Part shown: piece after piece, positions 53,978 through 62,409 of the stretch
Position numbering within the stretch: the stretch's first letter is position 1
How the letters are laid out: every line of letters starts with the position of its first letter
DNA from: Pseudomonadota bacterium
GTDB taxonomy: Bacteria > Desulfobacterota > Desulfovibrionia > Desulfovibrionales > Desulfovibrionaceae
Reading direction: 5' to 3'
Assembly (NCBI GenBank): GCA_023411815.1
Contig: JAEYOJ010000003.1
Span: forward strand, 62,001-126,000
Length of the DNA stretch: 64,000 nt
Notes under the pieces: generated by a model
The model's database searches: none
Told to the model about the DNA's origin: nothing
The model's input: only the letters and a program-made list of their open reading frames with translations
Position numbers and translations under genes: made by a program

Positions 53978-55129
53978 CTACACCTGCTGGATGGCCTTGA
54001 GGATTTGCGAGGGGGTGATGATCTGGCCGTCGATGCGGTTCAGGGTGCGCACCCTGGTCAGGCCGTTGTTCACGCGCTTCACCTCGCGGGACATCTGGCC
54101 CATGTTCATCTCCGGGACGATGATGGCCCTGGCCTTGCGCGCCAGGGTGACCACCGCGGCCTTGGGGAACGGGAACAGGGTCTTGAGCTTGAGCAGACCG
54201 GCCTTGATGCCCGCGGCCCTGGCCTGGCTCACGGCCAGCTGCGCCGAGCGGGCAACGCTGCCATAGGCCACGACCACGACTTCGGCGTCCTCCGTGTCGT
54301 ACTCCGCGGTGAGCTGGATGTCGTAGAAGAACTGGTCGATCTTGCGGTGCAGCCGCTCGATGATCGCCTTGACCTCGTCCGGCCGCTGGGTGGGAAAGCC
54401 CATGTCGTCATGGGTCAGGCCCGTGACGTGGAAACGGTAACCTGAGCCGATGGGCGGCATGGGCGGCACGCCGCGCACGGTCTCCTCGAAGGGTTTGTAC
54501 CACTCCGGCGGCATGGAGGGCACCAGGCGGTTGAAAATCTCGTAATCCTTCTCGTGCGGCAGGGCGATTTTCTCGCGCGTGTGCGCCGTGATCTCGTCGA
54601 TGAGCAGGATGACCGGCGTGCGGTATTTCTCGGCGAAGTTGAAGGCCGTGATGGTCATCTCCATGCATTCGGGCACGTCGGCGGCCGAGAGCACGATGAT
54701 CGGGTGGTCGCCGTGCGTACCCCAGCGCGCCTGCTGCACGTCGCCCTGGGCGGGCGAAGTGGGCAGGCCGGTGCTCGGCCCGCCGCGCATGACGTTGACG
54801 ATGACCAGGGGCACCTCGGCCATGCAGGCGTAGCCCAGGTTCTCCTGCATGAGCGAGAAGCCCGGGCCCGAGGTGGCGGTCATGGCCTTGCGGCCGGCCA
54901 GCGAGGCGCCGATGGTCGCGCCCATGGAGGCGATCTCGTCCTCCATCTGGATGAACACGCCGTTCTCGGTGCGCGGAAGCCGCGCGGCCATGATCTCCAT
55001 GACCTCGGAGGACGGGGTGATGGGATAGCCGGCATAGAAGGAGCAGCCGGCGAACAGGGCTCCCTCGACCACGGCTTCGTTGCCGAGGGCGAAGATCTCG
55101 GTGCGTTTTTTCTTGGGAGCGTTGGCCAT
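53978..55129 (-). CDS. korA: 2-oxoacid:ferredoxin oxidoreductase, alpha subunit
   Basis: A 383-residue subunit that pairs with KorB. Features: ALGNEAVVEGALFAGCSFYAGYPITPSSEVMEIMA at the start, MEDEIASMGATIGASLAGRKAMTATSGPGFSLMQENLGYA, and RGGPSTGLPTSPAQGD. The GYPITPSSE block is typical of KorA/PorA. The start at 55129 follows GGCGG. Second gene of korDABC, 11 bases after korD. Confidence 0.94.
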   Translation of the reverse strand: MANAPKKKRTEIFALGNEAVVEGALFAGCSFYAGYPITPSSEVMEIMAARLPRTENGVFIQMEDEIASMGATIGASLAGRKAMTATSGPGFSLMQENLGYACMAEVPLVIVNVMRGGPSTGLPTSPAQGDVQQARWGTHGDHPIIVLSAADVPECMEMTITAFNFAEKYRTPVILLIDEITAHTREKIALPHEKDYEIFNRLVPSMPPEWYKPFEETVRGVPPMPPIGSGYRFHVTGLTHDDMGFPTQRPDEVKAIIERLHRKIDQFFYDIQLTAEYDTEDAEVVVVAYGSVARSAQLAVSQARAAGIKAGLLKLKTLFPFPKAAVVTLARKARAIIVPEMNMGQMSREVKRVNNGLTRVRTLNRIDGQIITPSQILKAIQQV

Positions 55130-55140
55130 GGTCCGCCTAC

Positions 55141-55467
55141 CTAGGATTTGGGGTCGTTGCCGTCGGAAGGATCGCCTGCGTTCGCGGCTACCGTCTCGGA
55201 GGACGCCGCTTCCGAGGCGGCCTCGGCCGGTGGCAGGTCGCCCTTGCGCCGATTGCGGTCCTGCCGGGGCCGGACCATGATGGCGAAGTCCGGACAATGG
55301 TGCTCGCAGAATCCGCAGTTTATGCATTCCTCCAAGGCCACGACGCCTGCCTTGCCCATCTCGTTCAGGGCAAGCACCTTGGCCGGGCAGAAGGACACGC
55401 AGATAGCGCAGCCCTTACACCAGTCCGGGAAAATGACGATATCGGTTTGTCCCTTGCTCTTTGCCAT
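55141..55467 (-). CDS. korD: 2-oxoacid:ferredoxin oxidoreductase, ferredoxin-type (delta) subunit
   Basis: A 108-residue protein with two [4Fe-4S] ferredoxin motifs: CKGCAICVSFCP and CINCGFCEHHCP. The C-terminal third is a Ala/Ser/Glu-rich tail outside the fold. GGAAAC lies before the ATG at 55467; the in-frame extension upstream lacks a ribosome binding site. First gene of the operon and the internal electron acceptor of the complex. Confidence 0.92.
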   Translation of the reverse strand: MAKSKGQTDIVIFPDWCKGCAICVSFCPAKVLALNEMGKAGVVALEECINCGFCEHHCPDFAIMVRPRQDRNRRKGDLPPAEAASEAASSETVAANAGDPSDGNDPKS

Positions 55468-55911
55468 GATGTTTCCGACGGCCGCCGACGCGCCATGACA
55501 CGCCCGACCGCGCAGCATTGGTTATGGAACTCGTCAGTAACGAATAGCCAATAGACCGCAAAACTGCAACAAGGCAGCGCGCCACCCGAGAAATCATCGG
55601 TGGTCGAGCCATTCGTCCGTCGATAATGCGGAGCAGTCCGTGCCACACCGAAGCCATTCCATTGGTTTCACATTTTTGCCATATCGCCAGGTTGACCCCA
55701 TGGGCAAATTCCGTTAGCTGTCACTGTTGCTTAAGGTGGTGTTGGTTTTCTCATGCAGTGCGCGCTACCGCGCCTGACGAGCCCGGCAGGCCTAAGGTCG
55801 GTCTGTTGGTGTGCCAGGAATGGGAAGGGCGAGGATCGCGCAAGCCCCCTCCGGCCGAATCGGCACAGCCGATTTATCTTTTTTCGCAAGATCCACTTGG
55901 CGGAGACGAGC
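55468..55911. other. Divergent intergenic region between kor and the amino acid ABC importer
   Basis: About 440 bases. No supported gene; no good promoter pair stands out on either strand. Both operons must start here. Confidence 0.45.
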
Positions 55912-56640
<729 letters not shown>

Positions 56641-56701
56641 GCGCGCCCGAACCGGATGGAGGCGGGATCATCCCGCTTTGTCTACAACAAGTGGAGGTTG
56701 G

Positions 56702-57523
56702 ATGATGCGTAAACTGACCATTCTCGCGGTGGCGGCCCTCTCCGTCCTGCTGCTCGCCTCGACGGCCCTGGCCGGCAAGCTGGAGGAGATCAAGCAGCGC
56801 GGCGTACTCGTGGCCGGCGTCAAGGACTCTCAGCAGCCCTTCGGCTTCGTGGACTCCCAGTCCAAGCAGTTGGTCGGCTTCGAAATCGATCTGGTCAAGG
56901 CCATCGCCGACAAGCTCGGCGTGAAGCTCGAGCTCAAGCCCGTGACGAGCGCCACGCGCATACCCATGCTGGTCCAGGGCTCCGTGGACATCCTGGCCGC
57001 GACCATGACCCACAAGTTCGAGCGCGACGAAGTCATCGACTTCTCCATCACCTACTTCATGGACGGCCAGAAGCTGCTGGTCAAGAAGAACAGCGGCATC
57101 AAGAGCGCGGCCGACCTGGCCGGCAAGAAGGTCGGCACGGCCAAGGGCTCGACCTCCGAGCAGAACATCAAGAACGCCCAGCCCAAGTGCACCGTGCTGT
57201 CCTTCGAGACCTACCCGGAGGCCTTCCTGGCCATGAACCAGGGCAAGGTCGTGGCCGTGACCACCGACTCCGGCATCCTGCTCGGCATCAAGAACAGCGC
57301 CCAGAATCCTGACGACTACGAGATCGTCGGCAACTACATCTCCGACGAGCCCTATGGCTTGGGCGTGCCCGAGAACGACTCCGACTACCGCGACTTCGTG
57401 AACAAGGCTCTGGCCGACCTGTGGACCTCCGGCGAGTACAAGAAAATGTACGACAAGTGGTTCGGCCCGAACACCAAGTACTACCTGCCTCTTGATTGGA
57501 AGATGGAAGTCTGGCCCAACTAG
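56702..57523 (+). CDS. Amino acid ABC transporter substrate-binding protein (glutamate/glutamine type)
   Basis: A 273-residue type II binding protein with a Sec signal peptide (about 1-24, cleavage at ALA-GKLEEI). The SBP_bac_3 fold shows RGVLVAGVKDSQQPFGFVD, FEIDLVKAIADKLGVKLEL and RIPMLVQGSVDILAATMTH. The ligand arginine and aspartate positions are as in GltI/GlnH proteins. GGAGG precedes two adjacent ATGs; either could be the start. A terminator-like hairpin follows, which may set its expression above that of the permeases. Confidence 0.93.
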   Translation: MMRKLTILAVAALSVLLLASTALAGKLEEIKQRGVLVAGVKDSQQPFGFVDSQSKQLVGFEIDLVKAIADKLGVKLELKPVTSATRIPMLVQGSVDILAATMTHKFERDEVIDFSITYFMDGQKLLVKKNSGIKSAADLAGKKVGTAKGSTSEQNIKNAQPKCTVLSFETYPEAFLAMNQGKVVAVTTDSGILLGIKNSAQNPDDYEIVGNYISDEPYGLGVPENDSDYRDFVNKALADLWTSGEYKKMYDKWFGPNTKYYLPLDWKMEVWPN

Positions 57524-57539
57524 GCTCTGACGCCTTTAG

Positions 57540-57575
57540 CCGGCGAGCCCGCGTTTGCGGCGCTCGCCGGTTTTT
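57540..57575 (+). terminator. Hairpin with T tract between the binding protein and permease genes
   Basis: CCGGCGAGC (57540-57548) pairs with GCTCGCCGG (57562-57570), followed by TTTTT. It lies within the operon, so it probably acts as a partial terminator raising binding protein expression relative to the permeases. Confidence 0.7.
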
Positions 57576-57599
57576 CCTGAACAACCACGGGACTTCGCT

Positions 57600-58301
57600 T
57601 TGAACTACAAATTCAACTGGCAGGTTGTCCTCACGGGCGAGTACGGCCAATGGATCATGGACGGCCTGCTCATCACGCTGCAGATCTCGGCCGTGTCCAT
57701 CCTGCTCTCCCTGATCCTGGGCACCCTCATCGCCGTCATGCGCCTGACCAGGGTCAGGCTCCTGGAGTGGTTCGCGCTTTCCTACACCGAATTCTTCCGC
57801 AACACTCCGCTCCTGGTGCAGCTGTTTTTCTGGTACTTCGGCTCGCACGCGGTGTTGCCCGAGTTCGTCAACTCTTGGCTCTATGAGCACGACTTCGAGT
57901 TCGCGGCCGGAGTCATCTCGCTCACGGTCTACACCTCGGCCTTCATCGCCGAGGAGATCCGCTCGGGCATCTTCGCCATCCCCAAGACCCAGCTGGAGGC
58001 CTCGCGCGCCTGCGGCCTGTCCTTCCTGCAGGCCATGCGCTACGTCATCCTGCCCCAAGCGTTCAGGATCATCATTCCCCCGCTCATCTCCCAGTTCCTG
58101 AACCTCATCAAAAACTCTTCCCTGGTCATGACCATCGGCGTCATGGACCTCATGTACATGGCCAGGCAGATCGAATCCTACGCCGGCCGGGGCTTCGAGG
58201 CCTTCACCGTGATCCTGCTCATCTACCTGACCATATCGCTCGCGGTGTCCTTCCTCATCACCCAGTACAACAAGCGCTTTCTGCGCCAGATCGCCTACTA
58301 G
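57600..58301 (+). CDS. Amino acid ABC transporter permease, first subunit
   Basis: A 233-residue inner-membrane permease with about five segments and the family EAA-type loop QLEASRACGLSFLQAMRYVILPQAFRIIIPP. The frame has no ATG for its first 19 codons. The TTG at 57600 gives an N-terminus (NYKFNWQVVLTGEYGQWIMDGLLITLQIS) that matches GltJ/GlnP-type permeases. The ATG at 57657 would remove part of the first membrane region. Confidence 0.9.
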   Translation: MNYKFNWQVVLTGEYGQWIMDGLLITLQISAVSILLSLILGTLIAVMRLTRVRLLEWFALSYTEFFRNTPLLVQLFFWYFGSHAVLPEFVNSWLYEHDFEFAAGVISLTVYTSAFIAEEIRSGIFAIPKTQLEASRACGLSFLQAMRYVILPQAFRIIIPPLISQFLNLIKNSSLVMTIGVMDLMYMARQIESYAGRGFEAFTVILLIYLTISLAVSFLITQYNKRFLRQIAY

Positions 58302-58313
58302 AGGAGCGGGACC

Positions 58314-59006
58314 GTGGGTTGGCAAGTCGTCTGGAACAATTTCGATTACTTTCTGTGGGGCGCATGGCCCGATGGTCCGCTCGGCGGACTGGCCATGTCC
58401 ATCCTTCTGTCCATAGGCGGCATTTTCGGGGCCTTCTGGCTGGGCTTGGCCGCGGGCCTCATGCGCCTTTCCAAGCGGCTCTGGATCGCCTGGCCGGCCG
58501 TTGTCTACATCGAGGTGGTGCGTGGCATCCCGCTGCTGCTGGTCATCTTCTGGTTCTACTTCCTGGCGCCCGTCCTGTTCGGCAAACCGCTGCCCGAGGC
58601 CCAGAGCGCGCTCATTTCCTTCATCGTCTTCACCAGCGCCTACGTGGCCGAGATCGTGCGCGCGGGCGTGCTGTCCCTGCCCAAGGGCCAGATGGAGGCC
58701 GCGCGCGGCAGCGGCCTGTCCCACGCGCAGGCCATGCGTTACGTCATCCTGCCCCAGGCCCTGCGCAACATGATTCCCTCTTTCGTCAACCAGTTCGTGA
58801 GCCTGATCAAGGACACCTCCCTGGCGGCCATCATCGGCGTCAACGAACTGCTGCGCACGGGCCAGCAGGTCATGAACCGCGACTACGTGACCACGGAAAT
58901 CTTCGTGACCATCGCCGTCATGTACTTCATCGTCTGCTATGCCCTGACCGAGGTCAGCCGCATGCTGGAGCGCCAGATGTCGCGCTACCAGGCCCGCAAC
59001 CGCTAG
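58314..59006 (+). CDS. Amino acid ABC transporter permease, second subunit
   Basis: A 230-residue permease of the HisM/GlnP family, starting with GTG at 58314 behind GAGGAGCGGG. The EAA loop is KGQMEAARGSGLSHAQAMRYVILPQALRNMIPSFVNQ. Pairs with the upstream permease to form the membrane channel. It is followed by a terminator, closing the importer operon. Confidence 0.92.
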   Translation: MGWQVVWNNFDYFLWGAWPDGPLGGLAMSILLSIGGIFGAFWLGLAAGLMRLSKRLWIAWPAVVYIEVVRGIPLLLVIFWFYFLAPVLFGKPLPEAQSALISFIVFTSAYVAEIVRAGVLSLPKGQMEAARGSGLSHAQAMRYVILPQALRNMIPSFVNQFVSLIKDTSLAAIIGVNELLRTGQQVMNRDYVTTEIFVTIAVMYFIVCYALTEVSRMLERQMSRYQARNR

Positions 59007-59025
59007 TCCGGCGTTCAGGCAGTCC

Positions 59026-59059
59026 AGCCGCGTCCGTTCCGTGCGGACGCGGCTTTCTT
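59026..59059 (+). terminator. Terminator of the amino acid importer operon
   Basis: An 11-bp perfect stem (AGCCGCGTCCG) with a 7-base loop, followed by TTCTTCTTTTT. Confidence 0.85.
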
Positions 59060-59091
59060 CTTTTTCCGGGCTTCTGTATACAGGAGGCATG

Positions 59092-59847
59092 ATGGAACGC
59101 CCATGCGATCCCACGGCCCAGCCAGCCGGCAGCGCCGCCAACCCAGCCAGGCCCCTGCGCCCATCCGGGCTGGCGGCCTGCATCGACCATACCCTGCTGC
59201 GCCGAGAAGCCGCGCCCGATGACCTCCGTCGCGTATGCGACGAGGCCCTGCGTTTCGGTTTCCGCGGTGTGTGCGTCTATCCCGAGCACCTGGAGCTGGT
59301 TGTTCCGCATCTGGGCGGCAAGGTCCTGGCCGTCACCGTGGCCGGCTTTCCCGGCGGACTGGAATCCGTGGAGGACAAGGCCGCCCAGGTGCGAGCGGCT
59401 GCGGCCGCCGGGGCCGCCGAAGTGGACGCGGTCCTGAACCGAGACCTGCTGCGCCGGCGCGATCACGGCCGCTTGCTGCACGAGATCATTACGCTGGTGC
59501 AGGCCGCCTGTCCGGCCAGGCTCAAGGTCATTCTGGAAACCAGCGACCTGATCCGCGACGAGCGCATCATGGCCGCGGCCTTGGCCAAGGCGGCGGGCGC
59601 CTTCTGCGTCAAGACCAGCACGGGCATCGGCCATCCCGGCGCGACCATCGAGGACATGACTCTCCTGCGCGACGTGGTGGGCCGGGACATGGCGGTCAAG
59701 GCCAGCGGCGGGATACGCGACCTGCAACAATGCCTGGCCATGCTCCAGGCCGGCGCGAGCATCGTCGGCACGTCGGCCTCCGTTACCATCATGGCGCAGG
59801 CCATGGCCCTGGCCGATCCCGAAAGCCTGCCGGGGGAGGTCTCGTGA
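59092..59847 (+). CDS. deoC: Deoxyribose-phosphate aldolase
   Basis: A 251-residue class I aldolase cleaving 2-deoxyribose-5-phosphate to acetaldehyde and glyceraldehyde-3-phosphate. The catalytic residues are visible: Asp112 (DAVLN), the Schiff-base Lys174 in CVKTSTGIGHPGA and the second Lys203 in VKASGGIRD. IDHTLLRREA at 31-40 is the typical start. AGGAGG lies just before a double ATG; the second (59092) has the better spacing. Its stop overlaps the cbiC start (GTGA), so the pair is coupled. Confidence 0.93.
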   Translation: MERPCDPTAQPAGSAANPARPLRPSGLAACIDHTLLRREAAPDDLRRVCDEALRFGFRGVCVYPEHLELVVPHLGGKVLAVTVAGFPGGLESVEDKAAQVRAAAAAGAAEVDAVLNRDLLRRRDHGRLLHEIITLVQAACPARLKVILETSDLIRDERIMAAALAKAAGAFCVKTSTGIGHPGATIEDMTLLRDVVGRDMAVKASGGIRDLQQCLAMLQAGASIVGTSASVTIMAQAMALADPESLPGEVS

Positions 59848-60590
59848 GCGTCCGCGACAAATCCGGCCCGATCCACGGGCATGACCTCTACCTGAGCGAT
59901 CCGGCCGAGATCGAGCGCCGCTCCATGGCCATCATCGAGGCCGAAGCCCCGAAGCCCTTACCGTTCTCCGAACTGGAATGGCCCATCGTGCGGCGCATGA
60001 TCCACACCACGGCCGATTTCGAACTGCTGCGCCTGACCCGCTTCCATGCCGATGCCATCGAGGCGGGCATCGCCGCCCTGCGCTCCGGCGCGCTGATCGT
60101 CACGGACACGCGCATGGCCCTTTCCGGCATTCCCATGCGCCGTCTGGAGCCCCTGGACTGCCGAAAACTGTGCCTCATGGACGACCCGCGCGTGATCCAG
60201 CGGGCCAAGGCGGAAGGCATCACCAGGGCCATGGCCGCCGTGGACCTGGCTTTCGATCTGCGTGCGGAAATCGCCCCGGCGGCCCCCCTGGTTTTCGTCA
60301 TCGGAAATGCGCCCACGGCCCTGGTGCGCCTGGTGCGACGCCTGCAAGCCATGGAATTCCCGCATGACCTGCCCGTGGCGCTGATCGTGGGCATGCCCGT
60401 GGGCTTCGTCAACGCGGCCGAGTCGAAGGAGCTGCTCGTGCAGGCGAGCCCGGCGCCCTGGATAACGGTAACGGGCCGCAAAGGCGGCTCGCCCCTGGCC
60501 GCCAGCGCCTTGAACGCCTTGGCCGAGCTGGCCCTGCAAAGCCTATCGGCCGGTCGGAGCGCCCCCCGGGACGACGCCGCACAGACCTGA
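59844..60590 (+). CDS. cbiC: Precorrin-8X/cobalt-precorrin-8 methylmutase
   Basis: A 248-residue enzyme of corrin ring synthesis, moving a methyl group to yield hydrogenobyrinic or cobyrinic acid. The family block MIHTTADFELLRLTRFHADAIEAG carries the catalytic His54, followed by ALIVTDTRMALSGIP, PTALVRLVRRLQAM and a late ESKELL with the GRKGGSPLAASALNAL motif. The GTG start at 59844 overlaps the deoC stop and sits behind GGGGGAGG. No other cobalamin gene is in the window. Confidence 0.93.
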   Translation: MSVRDKSGPIHGHDLYLSDPAEIERRSMAIIEAEAPKPLPFSELEWPIVRRMIHTTADFELLRLTRFHADAIEAGIAALRSGALIVTDTRMALSGIPMRRLEPLDCRKLCLMDDPRVIQRAKAEGITRAMAAVDLAFDLRAEIAPAAPLVFVIGNAPTALVRLVRRLQAMEFPHDLPVALIVGMPVGFVNAAESKELLVQASPAPWITVTGRKGGSPLAASALNALAELALQSLSAGRSAPRDDAAQT

Positions 60591-60630
60591 AACCGGCCGG
60601 CGCTGCGCACGGCCGCCATGGAGCAACAGA

Positions 60631-62214
60631 ATGCACGCCATGCGACCGTTTCCGGCGCTGTTTTTCGTCCTGATCGCCTGCGTTCTCTTCTCGTCGCCCG
60701 CCGAGGCGATACAGGTAGTGCCCGACACTTCCGAGCAGGAGCAGTCACCTCCCCCGCCCAAGCCTGCCCCTCCGGCGGAGCGCCAATCCCTAACGCGCCA
60801 CGAGTTGCGCATAGGCGATAAGATCTATACGTACATCGCCACGGCCGGTGAACTCGTCATCAGGGACGAGGAAAGCCAGGAGCCGCGAGCCCGCTTCTTC
60901 TATGTCGCCTATGAACTGGAGGACGCAAAGCCGGGACAGCGCCCCCTGACCTTCGCCTTCAACGGCGGACCGGGCGCGGCGTCGGTCTGGCTGCACCTGG
61001 GCGGGCTGGGGCCTTGGCGCGTGGCCCTGAACGACGACGGAACGCTGCCGCCTCCCCCCTACCGCCTGGTGCAGAACGAGTCCTCCTGGCTGCCATTCAC
61101 GGACCTCGTGTTCATCGATCCCGTGGGCACGGGCTATAGCCGGGGCCTGAGCCAGGCCAAGCCCGCAGGCAAGCCGTTCTGGAACATCGAGAAGGACGTG
61201 GAATCCGTGGCCGAGTTCATCCGCCTGTGGGTGACGCGCAACGGCCGCTGGCTCTCCCCGGTCTTCCTGGCAGGCGAAAGCTACGGCACCACGCGCGCGG
61301 CGCTCCTGGCGCCGTACCTCCAGCGCGAGTTCGGCCTGCAGGCCGCGGGCGTGCTGCTCATCTCGCCCGTGCTCTTCTATGAGACAATCCTCCTGTCGCC
61401 CATCAACGACCTGCCCTTCGCGCTCTATCTGCCCGCCTACGCCTCGGTGGCCCACTACCACGGCATGGCCGGGCAGGGACGGGACCTGGAGGAGTTCGCG
61501 GCGCAGGCCGGCATCTTTGCCCTGGAGGAATATCTGCCCGCCCTGGCCAAGGGCAGCATTCTCCCCAGGTCCCGAAGCACGGAATTGGCCGGGCGGCTGT
61601 CCGAGTTCACCGGCGTGCCGGCGCGATTGTATCTCGAAAATCACCTGCGTTTGGAGCCGGCGCGTTTCCGCCGCGAACTGCTGCGCGACCGGTCGAGGCT
61701 CATAGGGCGCATGGACGCCACCATCGCCGCCGTGAACCCCGAGCCCCAACGGTCCGCGCCCCGTTACGACCCGACGCTCCAGCCCCTTTTCGGCCCCTTT
61801 TCCTCGGCCATACACTCCTATCTGGCCAGGGACCTCAAGTACCAAAGCGACCTGCCTTACGAGTTCCTCAACCCGCAGGTGGGCATGAGCTGGGACTGGC
61901 AAGCCGCGGGCGAGGAAGGCCAGGGCTACCTGGACGCCGTCACGCCGCTCAAGGAGGCCATGAGCGTCAGCCCGTCCATGCGTGTCCTGATGGCCTGCGG
62001 CATGTACGATCTCGCAACGCCCTGCTCCTCGGTGGAATACACGCTGAATCATCTCTGGCTGGATGACGCGCTCAAAAGGAATGTACTCCTGGAGTACTAC
62101 CAAGCCGGCCACATGATGTACACGCACGCGGGCCCGCGCAGGCAACTCCGCGACGACGCCGAGCGCTTCTACCGCGAAACCCTGACTCGGCCCGCCGACA
62201 AGAGCGGCCGCTAG
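60631..62214 (+). CDS. Serine carboxypeptidase, peptidase family S10
   Basis: A 527-residue exported peptidase with a signal peptide (about 1-26, ending PAEA) and a proline-rich stretch before the alpha/beta-hydrolase domain. Catalytic triad: Ser217 in GESYGTTRA, Asp460 in CGMYDLATP and His494 in YQAGHMMYTH. The oxyanion-type FNGGPGAAS (109-117) is present. S10 enzymes cleave C-terminal residues and work at acidic pH; in this setting it is probably periplasmic. It starts 40 bases after cbiC. Confidence 0.92.
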   Translation: MHAMRPFPALFFVLIACVLFSSPAEAIQVVPDTSEQEQSPPPPKPAPPAERQSLTRHELRIGDKIYTYIATAGELVIRDEESQEPRARFFYVAYELEDAKPGQRPLTFAFNGGPGAASVWLHLGGLGPWRVALNDDGTLPPPPYRLVQNESSWLPFTDLVFIDPVGTGYSRGLSQAKPAGKPFWNIEKDVESVAEFIRLWVTRNGRWLSPVFLAGESYGTTRAALLAPYLQREFGLQAAGVLLISPVLFYETILLSPINDLPFALYLPAYASVAHYHGMAGQGRDLEEFAAQAGIFALEEYLPALAKGSILPRSRSTELAGRLSEFTGVPARLYLENHLRLEPARFRRELLRDRSRLIGRMDATIAAVNPEPQRSAPRYDPTLQPLFGPFSSAIHSYLARDLKYQSDLPYEFLNPQVGMSWDWQAAGEEGQGYLDAVTPLKEAMSVSPSMRVLMACGMYDLATPCSSVEYTLNHLWLDDALKRNVLLEYYQAGHMMYTHAGPRRQLRDDAERFYRETLTRPADKSGR

Positions 62215-62409
62215 GATCGGCTTGGACGCGAGCAGCGGCTGGTGAGCCTTGACTGAACCCTTACCGGAGCAAAGCGCGCCCTGACAGCCAATTGCACATG
62301 GCTCTGGAGGGATGCACAGGGTTCATGGGTCGGCAATTATCTTGACAATAAAAATATCATGCCACAAAGATTCTTTACCACAAAGCAATCGTCGAATCAG
62401 GAGTACGGC

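Noticed and set aside
55626..55645. Sigma-54 promoter on the minus strand upstream of kor (TGGCAC near TGCT)
   Set aside because: The distance between the GG and GC elements is two bases too short and it lies about 160 bases from korD.
57288..59183. Long minus-strand frame opposite the amino acid importer permeases and the deoC start
   Set aside because: Low-complexity antisense translation; the plus strand has recognised permeases and terminators.
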